This document shows, piece after piece, positions 36,629-46,273 of a DNA stretch of 64,000 bases; positions within the stretch are counted from its first letter, which is position 1; each line of letters starts with the position of its first letter. The DNA is taken from positions 633,290 through 697,289 of the forward strand of contig NZ_FNNJ01000002.1 in NCBI RefSeq assembly GCF_900106565.1, written 5' to 3'. The stretch comes from Lutibacter oricola. GTDB lineage: Bacteria; Bacteroidota; Bacteroidia; Flavobacteriales; Flavobacteriaceae. Position numbers and translations under genes: made by a program. The notes under the pieces are model-generated. The model had not been told where the DNA came from and made no database searches. It saw nothing but the letters and a program-made list of their open reading frames with translations.

Positions 36629-38734
36629 TTAACTAATATTCTGCCAAATTGTGCTGTTTTTACTAATTTCAGTATAAGCTATTTTAATGTTTAAATTTTC
36701 ATCTAAACTAAGCGTAGGGTCGTTTGCTAACAAATTAATTGCAAAACTTCTAGCAGATTTTAACAAATGAGAATCCTTAACAATATCAGCTATTTTTAAA
36801 TTTAAAACACCACTTTGTTGTGTACCCATTAAATTACCTGGGCCTCTTAACTTTAAATCAACCTCAGCAATTTCGAAACCATCGCTAGTTCTAACCATTG
36901 TTTCCATTCTTGTTTTTGCATCGGCAGATAATTTATAATCTGTCATTAAAATACAATAACTTTGATCTGCACCTCTACCAACTCTACCACGTAATTGATG
37001 TAATTGAGATAGCCCAAAACGCTCCGCACTTTCTATAACCATAACACTGGCGTTTGGTATATTTACACCAACTTCAATTACCGTTGTAGCCACCATAATT
37101 TGAGTTTCGGCCTTTAAAAAGCGTTGCATTTCGTGCTCTTTATCGGCTGGTTTCATTTTACCGTGTACAATACTAATTTGATAATTTGGTTTTGGAAAAT
37201 CGCGAGAAATACTTTCAAAACCATCCATTAAATCTTTATAATCCATTGCTTCGGATTCATTAATTAATGGATATACAATATAAACTTGTCTACCTTTATC
37301 AATTTCTTTTTTCAAAAATTGAAACATAGAAAGTCTTTGAGAATCAAATCTGTGCGCTGTTTTTATTGCTTTTCTTCCTGGAGGTAATTCATCTATAACA
37401 GAAATATCTAAATCGCCATACAAACTCATTGCCAACGTTCTTGGTATAGGTGTAGCTGTCATAACCAAAATATGCGGTGGTAAGGTATTTTTTTGCCACA
37501 TTTTAGATCGTTGCTCTACTCCAAATCTATGTTGTTCATCAATAATAGCAATACCTAAATTCTCAAATTTTACTTTATCTTCAATCAACGCGTGTGTACC
37601 AATTAAAATATCTAATTCTCCACTTTCTAATTCTGCGTGTAAAATTCTACGTTCTTTAGCTTTTGTTGAACCAGTTAAAAGTTTAACAGATACTTCTAAG
37701 CCATCAAGCATTTCAACAATAGAATTATAATGCTGCGTTGCTAAAATTTCGGTTGGAGCCATTAAAGCTGCTTGAAATCCATTATCTATTGCTAACAACA
37801 TTGCCAATAAGCCCACAATTGTTTTTCCAGAACCAACATCTCCTTGTAACAAACGATTCATTTGAGCATTAGACCCTACATCTTTTCTTATTTCTTTTAA
37901 TACTCGTTTTTGGGCGTTGGTTAAATCAAATGGTAACTTATCGCTATAAAATGAATTAAACTTCTCACCTACTTTTTCAAAAACAAAACCTTTTATTTTA
38001 GATTTTCGAACTAGTTTTTTTCTAATTAATTGAAGTTGAATAAAAAATAATTCTTCAAACTTTAATCTAAATTGAGCTTTTGTAAGTAATTCTTGATTTG
38101 TTGGAAAATGAATATTTAATAATGCCTGTGTTTTACTAATTAATTGTAGTTTTTCAATTATTCTGCTAGATAATGTTTCTTTAAAATTTCCTTTTAGCTC
38201 TTCAAATAAGTTTTGAATAATTGTTGAAATAACTTTATTGCTAATACCTTTATTAACTAATTTTTCTGTTGAAGGATAAATAGGTTGCATAGCTCCACGC
38301 AAACTTTTTTTATAAACACTTACCAACTCCATTTCTGGATGTGGCATAGAAAACATACCCTTAAAATAATTTGTTTTACCAAATATTACATAAGGTACAT
38401 TAACTTTTAAAGAATCTTTAATCCATTTTGCGCCTCTAAACCAAACCAATTCCATAGAGCCAGTATCATCTACAAAAGTTGCTACTAACCTACTTCCTCT
38501 TTTTTGTTGAACTGTTTTTACACGTGTAATTTTACCAACTATTTGCACTTCAGAAGAATTTTGCTGTAGTTGATTTATTTTAAAAAATTGCGTTCTATCT
38601 AAATATCTATTTGGAAAAAAATTCACTAAATCGCCAAAAGTATGTATCCCTAATTCCGATTTTAATAAATCGCCTCTATTAGGGCCTACACCTTTTAAAT
38701 AAGAAATTGCTGTATTTAATGAATAAGTTGGCAT
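36629..38734 (-). CDS. recG: ATP-dependent DNA helicase RecG
   Basis: A 701-residue helicase that reverses stalled replication forks and branch-migrates junctions. I choose ATG 38734 (MPTYSLNTAISYLKGVGPNRG); 11 residues upstream in frame look non-native. The N-terminal wedge/OB domain includes VGKITRVKTVQQKRG. The helicase core has Walker A GDVGSGKT, motif II IDEQHRFGV, motif III MTATPIPRTL, and motif VI QLRGRVGRG. The 121-bp gap to pheT holds nothing I recognise. Confidence 0.95.
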   Translation of the reverse strand: MPTYSLNTAISYLKGVGPNRGDLLKSELGIHTFGDLVNFFPNRYLDRTQFFKINQLQQNSSEVQIVGKITRVKTVQQKRGSRLVATFVDDTGSMELVWFRGAKWIKDSLKVNVPYVIFGKTNYFKGMFSMPHPEMELVSVYKKSLRGAMQPIYPSTEKLVNKGISNKVISTIIQNLFEELKGNFKETLSSRIIEKLQLISKTQALLNIHFPTNQELLTKAQFRLKFEELFFIQLQLIRKKLVRKSKIKGFVFEKVGEKFNSFYSDKLPFDLTNAQKRVLKEIRKDVGSNAQMNRLLQGDVGSGKTIVGLLAMLLAIDNGFQAALMAPTEILATQHYNSIVEMLDGLEVSVKLLTGSTKAKERRILHAELESGELDILIGTHALIEDKVKFENLGIAIIDEQHRFGVEQRSKMWQKNTLPPHILVMTATPIPRTLAMSLYGDLDISVIDELPPGRKAIKTAHRFDSQRLSMFQFLKKEIDKGRQVYIVYPLINESEAMDYKDLMDGFESISRDFPKPNYQISIVHGKMKPADKEHEMQRFLKAETQIMVATTVIEVGVNIPNASVMVIESAERFGLSQLHQLRGRVGRGADQSYCILMTDYKLSADAKTRMETMVRTSDGFEIAEVDLKLRGPGNLMGTQQSGVLNLKIADIVKDSHLLKSARSFAINLLANDPTLSLDENLNIKIAYTEISKNSTIWQNIS

Positions 38735-38801
38735 TTTTTGTTTTAAAAATACGAAGATAACATTCAATTTACAATTAACAATAACTTAGTAAGTAATTGA
38801 C

Positions 38802-38809
38802 TATATTTG
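38802..38809 (+). promoter_or_regulatory. Promoter -7 box upstream of the RsmB-family gene
   Basis: TATATTTG matches TAnnTTTG and ends 18 bp before the start codon at 38828. The -33 element is not clear. Confidence 0.5.
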
Positions 38810-38827
38810 CAACCTTAATTTTTTAAT

Positions 38828-40036
38828 ATGAGATTGCATAGAAACCTAGTATTTACAGTTATTGATTCCATTAAACTAATTTTTAATGAAGGTGAATATG
38901 CTGATAAGGTAGTACAAAAAGCTTTAAAACGCGATAGTCGTTGGGGAGCTAGAGACCGTAAATTTGTTGCGGAAACCATTTATGAAATGGTACGTTGGAA
39001 ACGTTTATACAACGAAATTGCTGGTACTAAAGACCATTACACAACAGAGAACGTTTGGAAAAACTTTTCAGTTTTTGCTACACTAAAAGGGTATGATTTA
39101 CCAGATTGGCCCCAATTACATGGTGTGCCAGAAAGAAGAATTAAAGGGAAATTTGATGAACTTCAAAAAGTACGTGTATTTAAAGAATCTATTCCAGATT
39201 GGTTAGATGAATTGTGTGTAGCAGAATTAGGCGAGAAACATTGGGCTAAAGAAATGACAGCTTTAAACAAACAGGCTGAAGTTATTTTACGTACAAATAC
39301 ACTTAGAACAACTAAAGATGTTTTACAAAAGAAGTTAGCTGAAGAAGGTATAGAAACTGTAGCTATTGATGGTTATACTGATGCTTTAAAATTAGTTGAG
39401 CGTGCTAACGTATTTAGAACAGATTGTTTTAAAAGTGGATTTTTTGAAGTACAAGATGCTTCATCTCAACTTGTGGCAGAATATTTAGATGTAAAACCAG
39501 GAATGAGAGTTATTGATACTTGTGCTGGTGCTGGTGGTAAAACATTACATTTATCTGCTTTAATGGAAAATAAAGGAAACATTATTGCCACTGATATTTA
39601 CGAAAGTAAATTAAAGAAATTAAAAATTAGAACTCGTAGAGCTGGAGCGCATAACATAACTACTAAGGTTATTGAAACAACCAAAGTAATTAAAAAAATG
39701 AAAGACACTGCAGATAGAGTTTTAATTGACGCTCCTTGTAGTGGTATAGGTGTTTTAAAAAGAAATCCAGATAGTAAATGGAAATTACAACCAGAGTTTG
39801 TAGAAAACATTATTAAAACACAAGCTGAAATTTTACAACGTTACTCTCAACTTGTTAAAAATGGAGGAAAAATGGTATACGCAACTTGTTCTATTCTACC
39901 TTCAGAAAACGAAAAACAAGTTAAAGCTTTTTTAAAAAATAACGATAACTTTAGAATTATTAAAGATCATAAGGTATCTCCATTTAAATCTGGTTACGAT
40001 GGTTTTTATATGGCTTTGTTAGAAAGAATAAGTTAA
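38828..40036 (+). CDS. rsmB: RsmB/NOP-family 16S rRNA (cytosine-C5) methyltransferase
   Basis: A 402-residue SAM-dependent m5C RNA methyltransferase. The N-terminal 150 residues are helical, as in RsmB. The Rossmann domain has the SAM motif DTCAGAGGKTLHLSAL, then DIYESKLKKLK, and the two catalytic cysteines in DAPCSGIGVLKRNPD and ATCSILPSENEKQV. Assignment to RsmB (C967 of 16S rRNA) rests on the N-terminal extension; RsmF or another family member is possible. Confidence 0.85.
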   Translation: MRLHRNLVFTVIDSIKLIFNEGEYADKVVQKALKRDSRWGARDRKFVAETIYEMVRWKRLYNEIAGTKDHYTTENVWKNFSVFATLKGYDLPDWPQLHGVPERRIKGKFDELQKVRVFKESIPDWLDELCVAELGEKHWAKEMTALNKQAEVILRTNTLRTTKDVLQKKLAEEGIETVAIDGYTDALKLVERANVFRTDCFKSGFFEVQDASSQLVAEYLDVKPGMRVIDTCAGAGGKTLHLSALMENKGNIIATDIYESKLKKLKIRTRRAGAHNITTKVIETTKVIKKMKDTADRVLIDAPCSGIGVLKRNPDSKWKLQPEFVENIIKTQAEILQRYSQLVKNGGKMVYATCSILPSENEKQVKAFLKNNDNFRIIKDHKVSPFKSGYDGFYMALLERIS

Positions 40037-40130
40037 AAATTACTAATAAAAAAACATGTAATTAATGTTAAATTAACAATTTAAAAATAGTTTTTTATAA
40101 ATTCGTGCTTGAAAAATTAAAAGCAACTTT

Positions 40131-42209
40131 ATGAAAAAACTATTACTCTTTGTTTTATTAATGTCAATAACATCCTACGGTCAAATACCTAGTGGATATT
40201 ATGATAGCGCTACCGGAACTGGATATGCCTTAAAATCGCAATTATCTTCAATAATTTCAAATGGACATATAGACCGTGGTTATTCGGCTCTATATGGCGG
40301 TTACCAATCTACAGATAGTGATCTTTATTATGAAGGTGACAATACTGTTTTAGATATGTATTCTGAAAATCCAACAGGTGAAGACCCTTATAATTATAAT
40401 CACGGATCTAATAATTGCGGTAATTATAGTGCAGAAAGTGATTGCTACAATAGAGAACATTTATTTCCTCAAGGTACATTTGACAAACAAGTACCAATGA
40501 GAACAGATATTCATCATGTGGTTCCTTCTGATGGTAAAGTAAATGGACAAAGAAATAATTATCCTTTTGGAGAAGTTTCATCTCCAACTTGGACATCGTT
40601 AAACGGCTCTAAAAGAGGACCTAATATAACTCCAGGATACTCAGGAACCGTATTTGAACCTATTGATGAATTTAAAGGTGATATTGCTCGATGCATGCTA
40701 TATTTTGCAACACGCTATGAATCACAAATTGATGGTTGGTCTCATGATATGTTAAATGGTACCGAAAATCAAGCTTATGCAGACTGGTTTATTACTTTGC
40801 TGGTTAAGTGGCATACAAACGATCCTGTATCTACTAGAGAAACAGCAAGAAATAACGCTGCATATGTATATCAAGGAAATAGAAACCCTTATATTGATCA
40901 TCCTGAATATGTAAATATGATTTGGAGTGCATTTGCTACAACTCCAGATACAGAAATACCTTCTACACCAACTAATTTAGTTGCTTCAAACATTACAAAT
41001 ACAACAGTAGACTTAAATTGGACAGCTTCAACAGATAATATATCGGTATCTAGTTATGATATTTTTATAGATGGAGCCTTGTATACTACTTCAACAACAA
41101 ATTCTAAAGTTGTTACTGGACTAACGCAAAACACTAACTACGATGCTACTGTTTATGCTAAAGATCCTTCTGGAAATTTATCTTTAGTTAGTAATACTGA
41201 AAACTTTACAACTACTAATGTTATAGACATTACGCCTCCTTCTGCAATTACAGATTTAGTTTCTAGCAATGTAACAAGTACAAGTGCAAATTTATCTTGG
41301 ACACCAGCAACTGATAATGTTGCAGTTACTTTATATGAAATTTATAAAGATGGTAGCTTAATTGGTACTTCTCCTACTAATTCATATGCTGTTTCAAATC
41401 TTACTCCTGAAACAAGTTATGATTTTACTGTTTATGCTAAAGACGCAGCTAATAATACATCTGCTGTTAGTAATACAGAAACTATAACAACAAGTGCGGC
41501 AACAAGTGATTGCGGAACTGAAACATTTGCTAATGCTACTAGCTTACCATCGGGAGGATATGATGATGGAAGTTTTATAGGTGTTAATGATATAACTTGG
41601 AGTTATACTGAATCTAGAGATGCTTACGATAATGGAAATGAAATAAATGGTCAAAGTTTAATGTTAAGAAACACTACTAGCTCGCTTACATCTTCAACTA
41701 TTTCAGGTGGAATTGGAAGTTTCACTTGTAATTTAAAGAAAGCATTTACTGGTGGTGGAGACAGACAAGTAGAATTATTTATTAATGATGTTTCACAAGG
41801 AATTTCAATTGCTTGGGATAATACAAGTCTTCAAACATTTACTGTTTCTAATATTAATATTTCAGATGATATAGTAATAAAAATAGTACCTACTACTGGG
41901 AAACAAGTTACAATTGATGATATAACTTGGACTTGTTATTCAACGTTATCAACAAATGACTTTGATAAAAACTTGTTCTCAGTTTACCCTAATCCTACAA
42001 AAAACAATAAAGTAATTATTAGTTCACCAAATAATGATGAATTAAAATCTATTGAATTTTATAGTATTACAGGTCAATTAATTAAACAACTTAGCAATCC
42101 TAAGCTTACAAATAATAAAATTAGTATAGATTATATTCCTAGTGGAATGTACATAGTTAAAATTGAAAGTGATTCGGCTTATTCAACTAAACGATTAATA
42201 GTTCAATAA
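40131..42209 (+). CDS. Secreted endonuclease I with two FN3 domains and T9SS sorting domain
   Basis: A 692-residue secreted nuclease. After a signal peptide (cleavage near TSYGQ), the Endonuclease_1 domain (about 20-265) has NREHLFPQ and DIHHVVPSDGKVNGQRNNYPFG, the His-metal active site of EndA/Vvn-type nucleases, which cut DNA and RNA without specificity. Two fibronectin type III domains follow (about 280-365 and 375-455, each with LNWTAS or LSWTPA), then a beta domain and a type A T9SS tail (VYPNPTKNN to the end). It probably degrades extracellular nucleic acids. Confidence 0.93.
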   Translation: MKKLLLFVLLMSITSYGQIPSGYYDSATGTGYALKSQLSSIISNGHIDRGYSALYGGYQSTDSDLYYEGDNTVLDMYSENPTGEDPYNYNHGSNNCGNYSAESDCYNREHLFPQGTFDKQVPMRTDIHHVVPSDGKVNGQRNNYPFGEVSSPTWTSLNGSKRGPNITPGYSGTVFEPIDEFKGDIARCMLYFATRYESQIDGWSHDMLNGTENQAYADWFITLLVKWHTNDPVSTRETARNNAAYVYQGNRNPYIDHPEYVNMIWSAFATTPDTEIPSTPTNLVASNITNTTVDLNWTASTDNISVSSYDIFIDGALYTTSTTNSKVVTGLTQNTNYDATVYAKDPSGNLSLVSNTENFTTTNVIDITPPSAITDLVSSNVTSTSANLSWTPATDNVAVTLYEIYKDGSLIGTSPTNSYAVSNLTPETSYDFTVYAKDAANNTSAVSNTETITTSAATSDCGTETFANATSLPSGGYDDGSFIGVNDITWSYTESRDAYDNGNEINGQSLMLRNTTSSLTSSTISGGIGSFTCNLKKAFTGGGDRQVELFINDVSQGISIAWDNTSLQTFTVSNINISDDIVIKIVPTTGKQVTIDDITWTCYSTLSTNDFDKNLFSVYPNPTKNNKVIISSPNNDELKSIEFYSITGQLIKQLSNPKLTNNKISIDYIPSGMYIVKIESDSAYSTKRLIVQ

Positions 42210-42230
42210 CTAAAACGTATTTATGTATAA

Positions 42231-42260
42231 AAAAAGCATCCTTTATAAGGATGCTTTTTT
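42231..42260 (+). terminator. Bidirectional terminator between the nuclease and DUF2461 genes
   Basis: GCATCCTT and AAGGATGC form a perfect stem (42236-42254), flanked by A residues on the left and T residues on the right, so it can act on both converging transcripts. Confidence 0.88.
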
Positions 42261-42278
42261 TATATAATAATTTCAATT

Positions 42279-42953
42279 TTAATCTATTATAGATTCTCCG
42301 TTTAAATCTGTAGTTAAAATTTCGCTCATATAATCAAAATATGGCCTCATTGCTTTATAACTATCATCTAATTCATCTAAAAAATTAGATGCTAATACTT
42401 CTTTATCAGTAAAATTACGCACAATTATAAATTGTTTCATTCTAATTAAGTCCATATCTGGATGCTCTTTATCAAACCCTCGTGGAGCGGTTTTCAAAGC
42501 AGTACCTTGCAACTTTCCAAATTGTTTTATAAACGTTTTATCATTCAATATTTTACGAATTTCAACAGTATCCATTTCAAACTCTTTTCTAATACGTAAT
42601 AAATCTTCTTTATTAGGTTCCCAAAAACCACCAGCCAAAAAACTTTCTCCTGGTCTTACTCTTAAATAATACCCTCCACGTAATCTTTTTGTTGCTCTTG
42701 CAAAAGAACCAGCAAAATGAGCTTTGTAAGGCGTTTTATCTTTTGAAAAACGAACATCTCTATAAATTCTAAAAAATTTAAATTTATCTATATCATCATG
42801 TTCCTTTAACTTTTCCATAATCGCATTATAAAACTCTTTAGTTTTTTTCTGCTCTTCTAAAAAGGCAGGTTTATTATCATTAAACCAATCGCGATTATTA
42901 TTTTTATGTAATTTTTTTAAAAAATCAATGGTAGATTTATCTATAGTTGTCAT
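42279..42953 (-). CDS. DUF2461 domain-containing protein
   Basis: A 224-residue soluble protein that fills the DUF2461 (TIGR02453) family end to end. Signature stretches are FLKKLHKNNNRDWFNDNKPA, FRIYRDVRFSKDKTPYKAHF, and GGYYLRVRPGESFLAGGFW. The family is widespread and conserved, but has no established function. It has no obvious operon partner. Confidence 0.9.
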   Translation of the reverse strand: MTTIDKSTIDFLKKLHKNNNRDWFNDNKPAFLEEQKKTKEFYNAIMEKLKEHDDIDKFKFFRIYRDVRFSKDKTPYKAHFAGSFARATKRLRGGYYLRVRPGESFLAGGFWEPNKEDLLRIRKEFEMDTVEIRKILNDKTFIKQFGKLQGTALKTAPRGFDKEHPDMDLIRMKQFIIVRNFTDKEVLASNFLDELDDSYKAMRPYFDYMSEILTTDLNGESIID

Positions 42954-43135
42954 TCGTGTTTTATTTTAAATGTCAATGTACAAAAATTGTTTGAATACGT
43001 ATTAAGACGTTCAACAAACGTAAATATTACAACTTATAATAACTATAAAAACATATGATACCCTATTAAAACCATAAGTAATTATTAGTTAGTTTAATGC
43101 ACATTATGTTTGTAGTATATTTTAAAACATTATTT

Positions 43136-44287
43136 ATGAAATTATATTTACAAGTAATATTTTTAGTCTTAATTGGTTTACAAATTACAAATGCCAAAAC
43201 AATTAAAGTATCATCAAAAAAAGGAAGTTCTGTTGAAAAACTCAATAAAGCATATAACGAAGCCAAAGCTGGTGATGTTATTTTAATAGATATAGATATT
43301 GTTTTTAAAAATACCGACAAACACTTCACCATAAAAAAAAGCGGAATTACATTTAAAGGGAAATCAAGATCGAACAATAAAAAATATGGATTAACTAAAG
43401 AGAGTCAAAAAAACAATTTGGTTGTTTTACAAGCTAGTTTTACAACTTTCGAGAACCTTTCATTTAGTAACGCTGTAAATTTAATTAGGGTTGAAGCTAA
43501 TAAACAGCTCTTAACAAATATTTCAATTAAAAATTGTTCGTTTTCAAAAGGACGCTATACAGGTGTAGACTTTAGAGGCGATTATAAAAATATACTTGTT
43601 GAAAACTCTAATTTTACAGATTGTAAGTTTGGTGTGCAAACAATGGATTCGGTTATTCTAAATGATTTTTTAGTTACAAAATGTGTGTTTAAAGGAGGAG
43701 ATCATCAAATTAGTATAGATAATGCTTTTGCAGATACAAATTTAATAGACCATTCAAATATTATAATAGATAATTGCGAGTTTTATGTTGCTGCTAGGTT
43801 TAATGTAGCTATTGCTAATACTAGAAACGCCGTAATTCAAAATAACAAAAGAATGGATGGTGGTTTACAAAGTTATTCTCAAGCTATACATATTGAACAC
43901 GATACTAGAGACCTTTTAATAAAGCACAACACTATGCGAAATGATGTAGGAAGTGCTATTATCATTTTCTCTACAGGTTATACCGGCCACGGAAATGGAA
44001 GAAAAATTCCAAATGAAGAAAAAATAGATTTCGGCTCGAGCAATATTACTTTAGATGGTAATACAATTACCTTCAGTAAAAAACCAGCTATTTCAATTGG
44101 TTATGGCAAAGGGTTTTTAAAAATAAAAGGCAACAACACTATTAATGCTGAAGATAGAATAATTTCTGGTTATGCCACAAAAAAAACAATGTCTATTGAA
44201 GTTGATAATAAAGCTACTTTTAACGGTAAAAAATATAAAGATTTAACTGCTGAAGAATTAGCTAAACTAATAGTTATAAAAAATTAA
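43136..44287 (+). CDS. Secreted right-handed beta-helix protein, PL6 / chondroitinase-B-like
   Basis: A 383-residue exported protein starting at ATG 43136 (MKLYLQVIFLVLIGLQ) with a signal peptide ending near TNAK. The rest has the short repeating strands of a parallel beta-helix (for example NLIRVEANKQLLTNISIKNC, GVDFRGDYKNILVENSNFTD, SNIIIDNCEFYV). The N-terminal SVEKLNKAYNEAKAGDVILI is like PL6 alginate lyases and chondroitinase B. I do not see a confident PL6 catalytic Lys/Arg pair, so activity is uncertain. It lies 370 bp upstream of the fucosidase gene. Confidence 0.7.
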   Translation: MKLYLQVIFLVLIGLQITNAKTIKVSSKKGSSVEKLNKAYNEAKAGDVILIDIDIVFKNTDKHFTIKKSGITFKGKSRSNNKKYGLTKESQKNNLVVLQASFTTFENLSFSNAVNLIRVEANKQLLTNISIKNCSFSKGRYTGVDFRGDYKNILVENSNFTDCKFGVQTMDSVILNDFLVTKCVFKGGDHQISIDNAFADTNLIDHSNIIIDNCEFYVAARFNVAIANTRNAVIQNNKRMDGGLQSYSQAIHIEHDTRDLLIKHNTMRNDVGSAIIIFSTGYTGHGNGRKIPNEEKIDFGSSNITLDGNTITFSKKPAISIGYGKGFLKIKGNNTINAEDRIISGYATKKTMSIEVDNKATFNGKKYKDLTAEELAKLIVIKN

Positions 44288-44383
44288 ATTCTATTAACCA
44301 TTTATTTAATTTTTTATAACTAACTATATAAAATACTCATCTATTTTTTTTATTACTTTTTGCTATAGTATAGCGACAATACT

Positions 44384-44586
44384 GATATAACAGAAATTAC
44401 TCAACCATATAATTATATTGTAACTATTAATATGGGGCTAGTTGATCAGAAACTTTCCAATGGAAAATATACAGCTCGTTAGGATTTATAATAAATCATT
44501 CTAATGGAATAACTACAGAAGGAAGTTTTAAGGTTGTAATGGATATGACAACAAAAATAAGATTTAAGTATTCGTTTTATTCATAG
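44384..44586 (+). pseudogene. Frameshifted remnant of an exported-protein C-terminus
   Basis: The 370-bp gap between the beta-helix and fucosidase genes holds coding-like sequence with no usable start. One frame gives DITEITQPYNYIVTI, then LVDQKLSNGKYTAR and a stop. A shift of frame continues as LGFIINHSNGITTEGSFKVV and ends at TAG 44584-44586. Read together they make a plausible beta-rich C-terminus broken by one frameshift. The parent family is not recognised. Bases 44288-44383 show nothing else. Confidence 0.35.
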
Positions 44587-44587
44587 A

Positions 44588-44656
44588 TACATTTGTTGTA
44601 CTTGTAACTCCATAAAAGTATACTTTAAAAAGTATCTTTACTTGTAAATTCATAAA
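44588..44656 (+). promoter_or_regulatory. Putative promoter and 18-bp direct repeat upstream of the fucosidase gene
   Basis: A TACATTTG box (44588-44595) is followed by two copies of an 18-bp sequence TACTTGTAA.T.CATAAA (44599-44616 and 44639-44656) that differ at two positions. Between them is an inverted AGTATAC / AGTAT motif. The second copy ends two bases before the start codon. It may be a regulator site; the regulator is unknown. Confidence 0.4.
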
Positions 44657-44657
44657 T

Positions 44658-46268
44658 ATGAGAACTAAATTCAGTTATTTAATACTTATTACTTTTTGTG
44701 TTAACAGTTTTATTTTTGCACAATCAAATTCTGAAACATATAAACCCGAATGGAAATCACTTCAAAATTATGAAGCTCCGGAATGGTATGAAGATGCAAA
44801 ATTAGGTTTTTGGGTACATTGGGGAGTTTATTCAGTTCCTGCTTTTAAAGGCAATCATGCAGCAGAATGGTATGGTAGATGGATGTATTCACAAAAAGAT
44901 CAAAGTAGTAGAAACAACCAAGGTTTAGCAACTCATTTACACCATAATGAAACCTATGGACCTCCAGAAACATTTGGCTACAAAGATTTTATTCCAATGT
45001 TTAAAGCTGAAAATTTTAATGCTGATGAATGGGCAGATTTATGTGTTAAAGGTGGTGCAAAATTCTTTACTATGATGGGAGCTCATCACGATTCGTTTTG
45101 TTTATGGGATACTAAATTAAGTAAATGGAATTCTGTAAATATGGGGCCAAAACGTGATTTAGTAGGCGAAATTGAAAAAGCTGTTCGTAAAAGAGGATTA
45201 AAATTTGGTGTTTCGAATCATACCGCTTGGAATTATGCCTTTTTTCAATGGAATCATATAAATAGATACGATGCAACTAATCCTGAATATCAAGATTTAT
45301 ATGGAAATCCAATAGTTCAAAAAAGCGCAGATACTGTTAGAATTTACAACGGAGAAGGGCGCAAAACTTGGATACCTCGTTCTCGTGGTTTGGTAAAACC
45401 AAGTGAGCGCGATATGAATCGTTGGTTAGCTAGAACTAAAGAATTAGCTGATATGTATAAACCAGATTTATATTATTTTGATTGGGGTTTTAAACTTCCT
45501 GTTTGGGAATCTCGTAGAAAAGAATTTGGCGCTCATTATTACAATAGCGCGGTTAAAAACGGCAAAGGAACATTTGGAAATCCTAATGTTGTACTGAATT
45601 ATAAATCGAAATTTTATAAAGAAGGTTCTGCAGTGCGTGATTATGAACGTGGAGGTATGAATACTATAGGCAAAATGGTTTGGCAAACAGATGATTGTGT
45701 GTACGATGATCATAACTGGGGATTTGTAGAAGGAACAACAATTAAGCCAACAAACATGATTGTAGACCAGTTAATGGATATAATTAGCAAAAAAGGTGTG
45801 TTAATGTTGTCTTTTGCTCCTAGACCAGATGGAACTTTTCCTGAAGAACAAAAAACTATGATGTATGAATTAGGTGCTTGGTTAAAAATATGCGGAGAAG
45901 CAGTTTATAAAACTCGCCCTTATGAAGTTTTTGGAGATGTTGGTGATAAATGGGGTGAAAAAAACGAAACTGGCCATAAAATGTATACCGCTACCACTAA
46001 AGATGTTCGTTTTACTCGTAATAAAAAGAATACTGTACTCTATATAACTTCATTAAAATGGCCTGAAAACGGTAATTTATTAATTGAATCTCTTTCAAAC
46101 TTAGATTTAAAAACACTAAAATCTATTAAACTAATTGGTGGAAAAGGGCGAGTTAAAATAAAACAATCTGAAAAAGGATTAGAAATTAGCTTACCTAAAA
46201 AGCCAAACTATAAATACGCATACCCATTAAAATTAGAGTTTAAAGGACAAATACCTTCAGTAAAATAA
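44658..46268 (+). CDS. Alpha-L-fucosidase, GH29 family
   Basis: A 536-residue exported glycosidase with a signal peptide (cleavage near FIFAQ). GH29 motifs are WVHWGVYSVPAF, EWYGRWM, MMGAHHDSFCLWDTK, and the nucleophile region PDLYYFDWG (Asp about 275). The C-terminal part is a beta domain. GH29 enzymes remove alpha-L-fucose by retention; the acid/base residue is not conserved and cannot be placed. It is followed after 5 bp by the FAD oxidoreductase, forming a two-gene operon. No SusC/SusD genes are adjacent. Confidence 0.93.
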   Translation: MRTKFSYLILITFCVNSFIFAQSNSETYKPEWKSLQNYEAPEWYEDAKLGFWVHWGVYSVPAFKGNHAAEWYGRWMYSQKDQSSRNNQGLATHLHHNETYGPPETFGYKDFIPMFKAENFNADEWADLCVKGGAKFFTMMGAHHDSFCLWDTKLSKWNSVNMGPKRDLVGEIEKAVRKRGLKFGVSNHTAWNYAFFQWNHINRYDATNPEYQDLYGNPIVQKSADTVRIYNGEGRKTWIPRSRGLVKPSERDMNRWLARTKELADMYKPDLYYFDWGFKLPVWESRRKEFGAHYYNSAVKNGKGTFGNPNVVLNYKSKFYKEGSAVRDYERGGMNTIGKMVWQTDDCVYDDHNWGFVEGTTIKPTNMIVDQLMDIISKKGVLMLSFAPRPDGTFPEEQKTMMYELGAWLKICGEAVYKTRPYEVFGDVGDKWGEKNETGHKMYTATTKDVRFTRNKKNTVLYITSLKWPENGNLLIESLSNLDLKTLKSIKLIGGKGRVKIKQSEKGLEISLPKKPNYKYAYPLKLEFKGQIPSVK

Positions 46269-46273
46269 TTAAT

